Shown here piece by piece: positions 1 through 7,373 of a DNA stretch of 14,208 bases; position 1 is the first letter of the stretch; every line of letters begins with the position of its first letter. The notes beneath the pieces are model-generated. The model searched no databases. It was given only the letters and a program-made list of their open reading frames with translations, and was not told where the DNA came from. Source of the stretch: CAVPEW01 sp050247895 (GTDB lineage Bacteria; Actinomycetota; Acidimicrobiia; Acidimicrobiales; VFJN01). The translations under genes and the position numbers were made by a program. The stretch covers positions 1 to 14,208 of the forward strand of contig JBFWTJ010000074.1 in assembly GCA_050247895.1 (NCBI GenBank), given 5' to 3'.

Positions 1-179
1 AGCCATCGCCGGGTCTGCTCGATGCCGACCGGGTCCCCGTCGAGAAGGGCGGACATCATCGCGGCCTGGCGCTGCCAGTAGTCGTCTCCCAGGTCAGAGG
101 ACCACAGGTGGTCGCGCACCACGTCCATGGCCGCCTCGGCGCGGGGCCATCGAGGATCTGTCCGGCGATCTGCGGTCAC
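1..179 (-). CDS. Unrecognised protein, N-terminal part (runs off left edge)
   Basis: This is a partial gene whose first 59 codons lie in the window. The reading frame is open from a GTG at 179 to the edge. The GTG overlaps the TGA stop of the upstream amidohydrolase in a GTGA arrangement (4 bp), a typical sign of translational coupling and the main reason to believe it. The peptide begins VTADRRTDPRWPRAEAAMDV and continues with an acidic and aromatic stretch (HLWSSDLGDDYWQRQ), then MMSALLDGDPVGIEQTRRW. It has no signal peptide or membrane segment. An ATG at codon 18 is an alternative start. I do not recognise the family. As the last visible gene of the importer/amidohydrolase operon it probably serves the same pathway, but that is inference from position only. 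Confidence 0.55.
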   Translation of the reverse strand, partial: MTADRRTDPRWPRAEAAMDVVRDHLWSSDLGDDYWQRQAAMMSALLDGDPVGIEQTRRW

Positions 180-1417
180 CGGGCGGTGGTGGCGCGCCAC
201 GGCGCCACGCCGTACGCACCGGTGTCCACGTCCTCGGCGAGGGCCCTCAGCGCGCCCACGGTGCAGCTCTCCCGCGAGCGGTGCGCGAAGGGGTCGAAGC
301 CGTAGTGGCGCATCGCGTTCAGGTGGGTGATCTTGTCGACGACCTCGGGTCCGAGCGACTCGACGTTCGACACCACCGTCTCGGGCGCGAAGGGCCACGC
401 CGAGTCCGAGTGCGGGTAGTCGAGCTCCCAGCACAGGTTGTCGACGTTGAAGCGATCGAGCATCTCGACGCCGACGACGTCGTCGATGAAGCAGCAGAGG
501 ATGCGCTCGCGGAACAGGTCCTCGGGCGTCGCGCCACGGGGGTAGTGGTGCGAGCCCCAGCCCGAGTGCCGGTCGAGCGAGTACACGGCCCGCTGGACGA
601 AGTAGGGCATCCAGCCGATGTCCCCCTCGGTGATGGAGACCTTCACGTCGGGGAACCGCCACCAGAAGGGGGCCCAGAGGATCTCGCCGAGCGTGTACAT
701 GCTGCGCACGGGCGACATCGCGGCATCGACGATCGTCGGGGCGTCCTCGGCGAACTTCAACGGCACGGAGGACGATCCGAGGTGGAGGCACACGATGGCG
801 CCCGTGTCGCTGCACGCGGCGAAGAAGGGGTCCCAGTAGTCCGAGTAGATGCTCGGCATGCCGAGCGCCTCGGGCTTCTCCGAGAAGACCACCGCCCGGC
901 AGCCCTTCGCCGCGAGGCGCCGGACCTCCCTCGCGGCGCGCTCCGCGTCGAAGTACGGAACGATCCCGCTCGGGATGAAGCGGTCGGGGTAGGCGCCGCA
1001 CCACTCGTCGACGAGCCAGTCGTTGTAGGCACGGATCATGACCTCGTTGACGTCGGCGTCCGGGCCCTGGTTGAGGATCTGGCCGCAGAACCCGGTCCAG
1101 GTCGGGAAGTTCAGCGAGCCCAGGACGCCGGCCACGTTGAGGTCCATGACGCGGCTGTGCACGTCGTAGCAGCCGGGCCGCATGTCGTCGAAGCGCACGA
1201 CGTCGCGGTTGTACTGGTCCGGGGACTTCCCTGCCACGGCGTTGGTGCCGATCGTCCGCCCGGGGATGTCCCCGTACCACCAGCGCTGGACGGCGTCCTG
1301 CTCGACGACCCGGGGCGCGAGGTCGCGGTAGCGCGCCGGGACGTGGGCCTCGAACATGTCGGGTGGCTCACAGACGTGGTCGTCCACGCTCACCAGGACC
1401 AGGTCGTTCAGATCCAC
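176..1417 (-). CDS. Amidohydrolase family 2 protein (ACMSD-like), tandem copy A
   Basis: This 413-residue protein is a metal-dependent hydrolase or decarboxylase of the amidohydrolase-2 (ACMSD-related) TIM-barrel family, expected in the cytoplasm. Likely metal and catalytic residues are visible in order: D12-x-H14 in VDDHVCEP, H212 in VCLHLGSSS, E264 in ITEGDIGW and D333 in ELDYPHSDS. The length suits the large actinobacterial subgroup. The GTG start at 1417 is chosen because AAGGAG (1425-1430) lies 7 nt upstream and because the homology to copy B begins at residue 8. The frame stays open upstream to 2161, but that part is antisense-like arginine/proline-rich noise lying over copy B. The gene overlaps the end of copy B by 10 bp and the start of the next gene by 4 bp. 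Substrate unknown; many relatives are annotated only as amidohydrolase. Confidence 0.9.
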   Translation of the reverse strand: MDLNDLVLVSVDDHVCEPPDMFEAHVPARYRDLAPRVVEQDAVQRWWYGDIPGRTIGTNAVAGKSPDQYNRDVVRFDDMRPGCYDVHSRVMDLNVAGVLGSLNFPTWTGFCGQILNQGPDADVNEVMIRAYNDWLVDEWCGAYPDRFIPSGIVPYFDAERAAREVRRLAAKGCRAVVFSEKPEALGMPSIYSDYWDPFFAACSDTGAIVCLHLGSSSVPLKFAEDAPTIVDAAMSPVRSMYTLGEILWAPFWWRFPDVKVSITEGDIGWMPYFVQRAVYSLDRHSGWGSHHYPRGATPEDLFRERILCCFIDDVVGVEMLDRFNVDNLCWELDYPHSDSAWPFAPETVVSNVESLGPEVVDKITHLNAMRHYGFDPFAHRSRESCTVGALRALAEDVDTGAYGVAPWRATTAR

Positions 1418-2679
1418 GAAGTAGCTCCTTCGTCTGTCGGGAGGTTCCACCTGAAGAGGGCGAGCGCGTTCCGGTGGGAGACCGCGGCGCGCTGTTCGGG
1501 ACCGAGGTGCTCGACCTGGCGGCCGATGGTCGGCTGGGTGTCGGGCCACGTGGAGTCCGCGTGCGGGTAGTCGGACTCGACGAGGACGTTCTCGGCGCCG
1601 ATGTGGTCGAGCATGGCGAAGCCCCGCGGCTCGTCGAGCGCGCAGAACCAGAAGTTCCGGCGGAGCACGTCGGAGGCCGAGAGGAGCCCGTCGTCGGACC
1701 ACCGGGCCTCGAAGTACGGCCTGTTGCGGGCCGTCTGGTCGAGTCGGTCGAGGAGGCCGGGCACCCAGCCGATCCCCCCCTCGGACAGGACGATGCGCAG
1801 GTCGGGGAACCGCACGGGGATCCCGGCGAAGAGCCAGTCGACGGCGGCGAACATGGCGTTCGCCGAGAACAGGATCGGCACGGACTCCGGTGGCGCGTCG
1901 GGCGCGCTGGTGAAGATGCTCGACGACGATCCGACGTGGAGGCAGACGACGGTCCCGGTGTCCTGGCATGCGGCGAGGAAGGGGTCCCAGTGGCCGGTGT
2001 GCAGGCTCGGCAGCCCGACCTTGTGGGGGGCCTCGACGAAGGAGACGGCCACGAAGCCCCGGGCGGCGTTCGCCTCGATCTCCTCCGCGGCGTCTTGGAC
2101 GGTCCCACCCAGCCAGGGGATCTGGCACGGGATGAACCGAGGCCGATGTGGTTCGACCCACTCCTCGAGCACCCAGCTGTTCCAGGCCCGGACGAGGGCC
2201 AGGCCGAGGTGGGGGTCGCGCACGCGGGCGAAGCGCTGGCCGGCGAAGCCCGGGAGCATGTTCGGGAAGTTGAGCGATGCCGCGATGCCGTTGATGTCCA
2301 GGTCGCGGCGGCGCGCGGCCGGGTCGTAGCAGCCGGGGCGCATCTGCTCGAACCTGCTGGGGTCGACGTTGTAGTTCCGACGGGGTCGACCCACGACGGC
2401 CGAGAGGCCGATGCTGTGCAGCAGCTCGTCCTCGAAGAGCCAGGCCTGCGCGCCCCCGGTGTCCTCCACGACCCGCGGGGCCGTGTCGGCGAAGCGTCGC
2501 GGCAGGCGGCCGTCGAACATGTGCGGCGGCTCCACCACGTGGTCGTCCACCGAGACGATCGTCAGGCGCCGTGGACGTGGCTCGGGGTCGGCGAGCAGGT
2601 CGGGCGATCCCTCGGTGGGGGCGAGGCGGACCTTGGCCGTCCGGCCGGTGGCGACTGCGTCGAAGCTCTGGTCGGACAC
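1408..2679 (-). CDS. Amidohydrolase family 2 protein (ACMSD-like), tandem copy B
   Basis: This 423-residue protein is a clear paralogue of the next gene. Shared blocks include SVDDHV-EPP-MF, MRPGCYD, SLNFP, WDPF-AAC-DTG and DYPH-DS-WP. Probable active-site residues are D45-x-H47, H248, E300 (SEGGIGWVP) and D370. A charged 38-residue N-terminal extension precedes the barrel and is absent from copy A. The start is GTG at 2679, with AGGAG 8 nt upstream inside the tail of the ATPase gene, which ends only 4 nt before. The gene is therefore cotranscribed with the ABC importer, which suggests it acts on the imported compound or an early product. Family membership is well supported; whether it hydrolyses or decarboxylates is not decided by the sequence. 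Confidence 0.9.
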   Translation of the reverse strand: MSDQSFDAVATGRTAKVRLAPTEGSPDLLADPEPRPRRLTIVSVDDHVVEPPHMFDGRLPRRFADTAPRVVEDTGGAQAWLFEDELLHSIGLSAVVGRPRRNYNVDPSRFEQMRPGCYDPAARRRDLDINGIAASLNFPNMLPGFAGQRFARVRDPHLGLALVRAWNSWVLEEWVEPHRPRFIPCQIPWLGGTVQDAAEEIEANAARGFVAVSFVEAPHKVGLPSLHTGHWDPFLAACQDTGTVVCLHVGSSSSIFTSAPDAPPESVPILFSANAMFAAVDWLFAGIPVRFPDLRIVLSEGGIGWVPGLLDRLDQTARNRPYFEARWSDDGLLSASDVLRRNFWFCALDEPRGFAMLDHIGAENVLVESDYPHADSTWPDTQPTIGRQVEHLGPEQRAAVSHRNALALFRWNLPTDEGATSWI

Positions 2680-2683
2680 GGTC

Positions 2684-3766
2684 CTAGCTCCTCTCGGTCC
2701 CGATGGGGACGGGCGTCGCCGTCGGACCGGGTGCCGTGGCCGTCGTCGGCCCGGTGTCGGTCGGGTCGGCCCCGACCAGGGGGTGGTGGCACGCGACGTG
2801 CTGGTCGGGACCGACAGCCCTCATCGGCGGCTCCTCGGTTCGGCACAGGTCGGTGGCGCGATCGCACCGGGTGCGGAACCGACAGCCGGACGGCGGGTCG
2901 AGCGGTGAGGGCAGGTCGCCGGTGACGCGGTGCGACCTGTCGCGCCGGCGCTCGGGATCGGGCACGGGGACCGACTCGAGGAGCGCTGCCGTGTAGGGGT
3001 GAGCGGGCCGGTCGAAGAGCGTGTCGGGCGTGCCCGTCTCGCACAACCTGCCCAGGTACATGACCGCCACCCGGTCGCTCACGACCTTGACGACGCCGAG
3101 GTCGTGGGACACGAAGAGCAGGGCGAGCCCGAACCGGGCCTTGAGGTCTTCGAGCAGGTTGAGGACCTGGGCCTGCACCGACACGTCGAGGGCGGACACC
3201 GGCTCGTCGCAGATGACGAGCTTCGGGCGCAGCATCAGGGCCCGGGCGATGCAGATCCGCTGGCACTGGCCACCGGAGAACTGGTGGGGGTAGCGGTCCG
3301 CGGCCACGGCAGGGTCGAGTCCGACCGCCTCGAGCATCGAGTCGACGGCGTCCCGCACCTCGGAGGCACCGAGGCCCGGGCTGCCGATGCGCAACGGCTC
3401 GGCGACGATGTCGCGCACCCGGCGCCTCGGGTTCAGCGAGGAGATCGGGTCCTGGAAGATCATCTGCAGCTGGCGACGCACGCGGCGCAGGTCGCCGCGG
3501 CGCATGTGGGTGACGTCGGCCCCTGCGAAGCGGATGGACCCGGACCGGGGTTCGTGGAGGCGGAGGATCGTCCGCCCGAGCGTCGACTTGCCGCAGCCGG
3601 ACTCCCCGACGAGCCCGACCGTCTCGCCGGGGAGGACGTCGAGCGACACCCCCGCGACGGCCTGCACCACACCGTGGCGCGTGGCGAAGTCGACCACGAG
3701 GTCCTCGACGCGCAGCAGGGCCTGGTCCGGATCGCGGAGGTGGGTCGGGGTGGGTCCAGCGCTCAC
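2684..3766 (-). CDS. Peptide/nickel-type ABC transporter ATP-binding protein (DppF/OppF type)
   Basis: This 360-residue cytoplasmic ATPase energises the importer. In order it shows Walker A GESGCGKST (54-62), Q-loop FQDP (104-107), signature FSGGQ (163-167), Walker B LVICDEP (183-189), H-loop SHD (His221) and a C-terminal oligo_HPY domain with AHPYTAALL (255-263) and four cysteines (295, 301, 308, 326). In relatives such cysteines bind an iron-sulfur cluster. The signature is followed by Cys168 where arginine is usual (SGGQRQR). About 30 C-terminal residues are a Thr/Pro/Ala-rich tail. The GTG start at 3766 overlaps the preceding ATPase stop as GTGA; a longer open frame to 3901 is rejected because its added N-terminus is Arg-rich shadow. 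It pairs with the neighbouring ATPase as a heterodimer. Confidence 0.93.
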   Translation of the reverse strand: MSAGPTPTHLRDPDQALLRVEDLVVDFATRHGVVQAVAGVSLDVLPGETVGLVGESGCGKSTLGRTILRLHEPRSGSIRFAGADVTHMRRGDLRRVRRQLQMIFQDPISSLNPRRRVRDIVAEPLRIGSPGLGASEVRDAVDSMLEAVGLDPAVAADRYPHQFSGGQCQRICIARALMLRPKLVICDEPVSALDVSVQAQVLNLLEDLKARFGLALLFVSHDLGVVKVVSDRVAVMYLGRLCETGTPDTLFDRPAHPYTAALLESVPVPDPERRRDRSHRVTGDLPSPLDPPSGCRFRTRCDRATDLCRTEEPPMRAVGPDQHVACHHPLVGADPTDTGPTTATAPGPTATPVPIGTERS

Positions 3767-4830
3767 GCCGGTACCCCCGCACGCCCGTCCCGCGCGGCGG
3801 CCGGCGATCCACCCAGGGGGAACCAGCAGCGGGCGAGGTGGTCGGGTTCGCCGAGCAGCGGTGGTGCCTGTTCGTGGCACCGGTCGCGCACGTGGCCGCA
3901 CCGCGGTGCGAAGCGACAGCCGGAGGGCAGGTCGAGCAGCGGGGGAGGCCGGCCGGGGATCGACTCCAGGCGGGTGCGCGCCGGCCGGTCGACGCTCGGG
4001 ATCGAGCGCATGAGGGCGTCTGTGTACGGCATCCGCCTCTCGCGGAAGAGCGAGCGAGTGTCGGCCACCTCCACGAGCTGGCCCGCGTACATCACCGCGA
4101 GCCGGTCGGTCACCTCGGCGACGATGCCGAGGTCGTGGGTGATGAGGATCATCGCCATCTGTCGGGCGGCCTGCTGCTCCTCCAGGAGGGCGAGGATCTG
4201 CGCCTGGACCGTCACGTCGAGGGCCGTGGTCGGCTCGTCCGCGATGAGGAGCACGGGGTCGCAGGCCAGCGCCATGGCGATGGTGACCCGCTGCCGCATG
4301 CCCCCCGAGAGCTCGTGCGGGTACTGGCGGAGCCGGCGCGCCGCGGCCGGGATGCCCACGCTGTCGAGCAAGCCCAGCGCGCGTGCCTTCGCGGTGGACG
4401 AGTCGAGGCCCAGGTGCCGCCGCATGCCCTCGACGAGCTGCGAACCGATGCGCCGCGTGGGGTTCAGGGAGGTCATGGGGTCCTGGAAGACCATGGCGAT
4501 CGACCGACCCCAGTACCGGCGCAGCTCTCGGGGGTCGAGGGAGCTGAGTTCGGCGCCGTCGAACCGAACCGATCCGGCGCGGTCGACGCCCTCGGGTGGC
4601 AGCAGGCCCATGATCGAGCGCGACAGGACCGACTTGCCCGAGCCGGACTCGCCGACGATGCCGAGCGTCTCGCCCCTCCGGAGGTGGAAGGTGACGCCGT
4701 CGACGGCGCGCACGGGCCCTGCCGGGGTCAGGAAGGAGGTTCGCAGGTCCTCCACCTCCAGCAGCGCGTCCGCTCCGTCGCCCGGCGGGTTGCCGGGCGA
4801 CGGAGCGGGCCGCCGGGCTTCGTCAGCCAT
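3763..4830 (-). CDS. Peptide/nickel-type ABC transporter ATP-binding protein (DppD/OppD type)
   Basis: This 355-residue ATPase is the partner of the following ATP-binding gene. Visible motifs are Walker A GESGSGKS (60-67), Q-loop VFQDPMTSLNP (114-124), signature LSGGMRQR (174-181), Walker B LLIADEP (194-200), H-loop ITHD (His232) and an oligo_HPY tail with cysteines 305, 311, 318 and 335 (CRFAPRC and following). The LSGGMRQRV form and GLLPPEG are typical of the D-type subunit. The ATG at 4830 overlaps the stop of the substrate-binding lipoprotein by 8 bp and has no strong ribosome site, so translation is probably coupled. The HPY motif itself is degenerate (RRMPYTDALM). Substrate specificity is set by the lipoprotein and permeases, not by this subunit. 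Confidence 0.94.
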   Translation of the reverse strand: MADEARRPAPSPGNPPGDGADALLEVEDLRTSFLTPAGPVRAVDGVTFHLRRGETLGIVGESGSGKSVLSRSIMGLLPPEGVDRAGSVRFDGAELSSLDPRELRRYWGRSIAMVFQDPMTSLNPTRRIGSQLVEGMRRHLGLDSSTAKARALGLLDSVGIPAAARRLRQYPHELSGGMRQRVTIAMALACDPVLLIADEPTTALDVTVQAQILALLEEQQAARQMAMILITHDLGIVAEVTDRLAVMYAGQLVEVADTRSLFRERRMPYTDALMRSIPSVDRPARTRLESIPGRPPPLLDLPSGCRFAPRCGHVRDRCHEQAPPLLGEPDHLARCWFPLGGSPAAARDGRAGVPA

Positions 4831-6436
4831 CGATCCAGATGTCCCACAGGAGGGGCATGCCGTCGTTCACGGTGCCGACCCCCTTCACGTCGTCGGCGTA
4901 GAAGTTGAACGTCTGCCAGCGGGCGTAGAAGGCGAGCGGCACCTCCTCGGCGAGGATCCGCTGCGCGTCGGCGTACGCCTCGGCCCGCTCGTCCTCGTCG
5001 AGCGACACCCGCCCCTTCTCGAGGGCGGCGTCGAGCTCGGTCGACTCGATGCCGCTGAAGTTCCGGGTCGACTCGGAGTGGAACTGGTTGAACATCTCGG
5101 GTTCGGGATCGAGGAACTGGGTGACGTGGTGCACCACGGCCTCGTAGTCCTTCTCCAGCACCCGTGGCGTCACCGCGGCTGCCGCGCTCGGTTCGACCGT
5201 GACCTTGACGTTGTCGAACTTCGCGAAGTGCGTGATGAAGTACTCGCCCACGCCGACGACGGCCTCGCCGGCCAGCAGCGAGAACTCCAGGGGTCCACCG
5301 TTCTCCTCGGCGAGCTCGTCGAACAGCTCCTGGGCGCGCTCGGGATCGCCCATGGGGAGCTTGGTGTCCTTCTCGTAGAAGGGCGACTGCTCGGTGAACA
5401 GCGTGTCGGCGGGGACGCCCAGGCCGAACTCGACCACGTTGTTGTAGTCGTCCCAATCGATGGCGTAGGCGACGGCCTGCCGCGCGCGCACGTCGTCGAA
5501 CGGCGGCTTGGTGGTGTTGAGGACGAGGATCCGTCCGCCGTTGATCATGTCCTTGGTGTGCTCCCAGCCCGCGTCGACGAGCTGCTTGGCCGGACCGAGC
5601 CCGGTGAGGTGGATCAGGTCGAGGTCCCCACCCAGCAACGCGTTGGTGCGTTGCTGGTCGTCGCCGATGTAGCGCAGCACCAGCTCGTCGAGGTACGGCC
5701 TCGGCGCGTCCCAGTAGTCGGGGTTCCGTTCGAGCACGGTCTCGCTGTTCTCGACGAAGCTCTTGAGGACGAAGGGCCCGGCGCCGACCGGCTCGAGGCC
5801 GAAGCGCTCCCCCTTCTCCTGGATGGCCTTGGGCGAGCCGATCGCCGAGAGCGAGCGCGACACGACGCGGGGGAACTGGCCGGTGACCTCGGTCAGCGTG
5901 ATCTCGAGGGTGAGCGGATCGACCACGCGCATCGACGCGATCGTGGCGGCGCTCGACAGCTGCGGCGACTTGGTCGCCGGATCCTTGATGCGCTCCCAGT
6001 TGAACTTCACCGCCTCGGCGTCGTACGGGGTGCCGTCGGTGAAGGTGATGTCGTCACGGATCTTCAGCGTCCAGACGAGCCCGTCGTCGGACTCGAGCGA
6101 TTCCGCGGTGCGCATGGTGACGTCACCGTTCGTCTCCTCGTAGAGCAGGACGTCGTAGAGGGCCATCATCCGGAAGGCCTCGCCGCTCTGGGCACCGATG
6201 TGCCCCCTCACCGACGTCGCAGGATCGAGGGTGGGTCGGTCCTGGACGAGTCCGACCGCCAGCCGTCCGCCGGGGACGGGCTCTGACGGTGCCCGGGTCG
6301 TCTCGGAGGATCCGGTCTGACCTCCGCCCGACGGTGCCGCGGGATCGTCGTCGTCGCCACAGCCGGCGATGGCGCCGGTGAGCAGACCCGCCACGGCCAC
6401 CACAGATGCCATGGACCTTCCCAACCTGAGCCTCAT
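4823..6436 (-). CDS. ABC transporter substrate-binding lipoprotein, family 5 (peptide/nickel type)
   Basis: This 537-residue SBP_bac_5 protein captures the solute outside the membrane and delivers it to the two permeases. It has a lipoprotein signal: MRLRLGR, a hydrophobic stretch to about residue 20, lipobox IAGC with lipidated Cys26, then an acidic and Gly/Ser-rich linker to about residue 55. The mature part begins with GRLAVGLVQDRPTLDPA, and the family hallmark NTTKPPFDDVRARQAVAYAID lies near residue 310. The ATG at 6436 has GGAGG 6 nt upstream. There is a 49-nt gap after the upstream permease and an 8-bp overlap with the ATPase downstream. The family binds peptides, but also nickel chelates, opines, sugars and other small acids, so the ligand is open. 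Confidence 0.94.
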   Translation of the reverse strand: MRLRLGRSMASVVAVAGLLTGAIAGCGDDDDPAAPSGGGQTGSSETTRAPSEPVPGGRLAVGLVQDRPTLDPATSVRGHIGAQSGEAFRMMALYDVLLYEETNGDVTMRTAESLESDDGLVWTLKIRDDITFTDGTPYDAEAVKFNWERIKDPATKSPQLSSAATIASMRVVDPLTLEITLTEVTGQFPRVVSRSLSAIGSPKAIQEKGERFGLEPVGAGPFVLKSFVENSETVLERNPDYWDAPRPYLDELVLRYIGDDQQRTNALLGGDLDLIHLTGLGPAKQLVDAGWEHTKDMINGGRILVLNTTKPPFDDVRARQAVAYAIDWDDYNNVVEFGLGVPADTLFTEQSPFYEKDTKLPMGDPERAQELFDELAEENGGPLEFSLLAGEAVVGVGEYFITHFAKFDNVKVTVEPSAAAAVTPRVLEKDYEAVVHHVTQFLDPEPEMFNQFHSESTRNFSGIESTELDAALEKGRVSLDEDERAEAYADAQRILAEEVPLAFYARWQTFNFYADDVKGVGTVNDGMPLLWDIWIDG

Positions 6437-6485
6437 GGGTGCCTCCGTTCGTCGAGGGTGCGTTGTCGCCGGATGAGGGCGGTGG

Positions 6486-7373
6486 TCATCGGCGCGTGCC
6501 GAACCGGGCTTGGAGCAGGTCGCCCAACGTGTTGAGGGACCAGATCGTCAGCAGGAGGGCGGCCGCGGGCACGAAGACGAGCTCCGGCCTCGTGGCGAGC
6601 AGGGGCCGGCCGGCGGCGATCATCCCGCCCCAGCTGGGCTGGGGCGGAGGGATGCCGAGCCCGAGGAAGCTGACGCTGCCCTCCGCGACCATGATCGCGG
6701 CGACGACGATGAACGTGTACGACGCCACGGGTGGGACCACGTTGGGCAGCAGCTCGCGCACGATGACCCGGCGAGCCGGTGCGCCGAGCGCCTGCGCGGC
6801 CAGGACGAACTCCCGACTGGAGAACGCCATCGCGTTGGCCCGGGCGATGCGGGTGAAGGTCGGGATCGACAGGACGCTGAGGGCCGGGATCAGGGTGGCT
6901 GCGCTCTGCGACCGGAACGCCGTGATGGCCAGGAGCAGGACCAGCGGGGGGAAGGCCAGGATCGTGTCGACGAGCAGGCGGCAGACGAGGTCGACCCATC
7001 CCCGGAAGTAGCCCGCCAGCAGGCCGAGTACCCCTCCGACGAGCAGGCCCAGCGTGACCGAGGCCGCACCGACGCCGAGGGAGATCCGCGCGCCGTAGAC
7101 GATGCGGGCCAGTTGGCTCCGCCCGAGGTTGTCGGTGCCCAGGACCTCGGGCCAGCGCAGCCCCGGTGCCAGGCCGGGCGGCCCGACGGGGCGTTCGAAG
7201 CGCGCGAGGGGAAGGACGTCGGCCGCTGCGGCGGCGACGACGATGCCCACGAGCCACAGGGCGGCCACCCAGATCCTCACCTGGGCCCGGGCTCGTCGAG
7301 GCGGTGCGCCGACGGTCGGGTCGGCCGACGCGCCCGGGACGACCGGGTCGTGCACCTCGACGGTGGCGATCAC
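6486..7373 (-). CDS. Peptide/nickel-type ABC transporter permease (DppC/OppC type)
   Basis: This 295-residue inner-membrane permease has a first membrane helix at about residues 34-51, the LGTDNLGRSQLARIVYGARISL block just before the second helix that marks DppC proteins, and several further hydrophobic helices. Its EAA loop reads EFVLAAQALGAPARRVIVRELLPN, the contact with the ATPases. The end, SLNTLGDLLQARFGTRR, is typical for the family. The GTG at 7373 overlaps the TGA of the preceding permease (GTGA, 4 bp), and GGAGG lies 7 nt upstream. The frame is open much further upstream (to 8498), but that part is Arg/Pro-rich antisense-like sequence overlapping the other permease and is discarded. 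Confidence 0.93.
   Translation of the reverse strand: MIATVEVHDPVVPGASADPTVGAPPRRARAQVRIWVAALWLVGIVVAAAAADVLPLARFERPVGPPGLAPGLRWPEVLGTDNLGRSQLARIVYGARISLGVGAASVTLGLLVGGVLGLLAGYFRGWVDLVCRLLVDTILAFPPLVLLLAITAFRSQSAATLIPALSVLSIPTFTRIARANAMAFSSREFVLAAQALGAPARRVIVRELLPNVVPPVASYTFIVVAAIMVAEGSVSFLGLGIPPPQPSWGGMIAAGRPLLATRPELVFVPAAALLLTIWSLNTLGDLLQARFGTRR

Noticed and set aside
281..1570. 429-codon plus-strand frame over the amidohydrolases
   Set aside because: It is the mirror of a real gene with conserved active-site motifs on the other strand; it has no domain of its own.
1418..2161. N-terminal extension of amidohydrolase copy A to 2161
   Set aside because: The added sequence is Arg/Pro-rich and overlaps copy B in another frame. 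The GTG at 1417 has a good ribosome site and matches where homology begins.
2930..6286. 1118-codon open frame on the plus strand
   Set aside because: It lies antisense to two ABC ATPases and the binding lipoprotein, all with clear family motifs. Its product is a biased Arg/Gly/Val-rich sequence with no domain, typical of GC-rich shadow frames.
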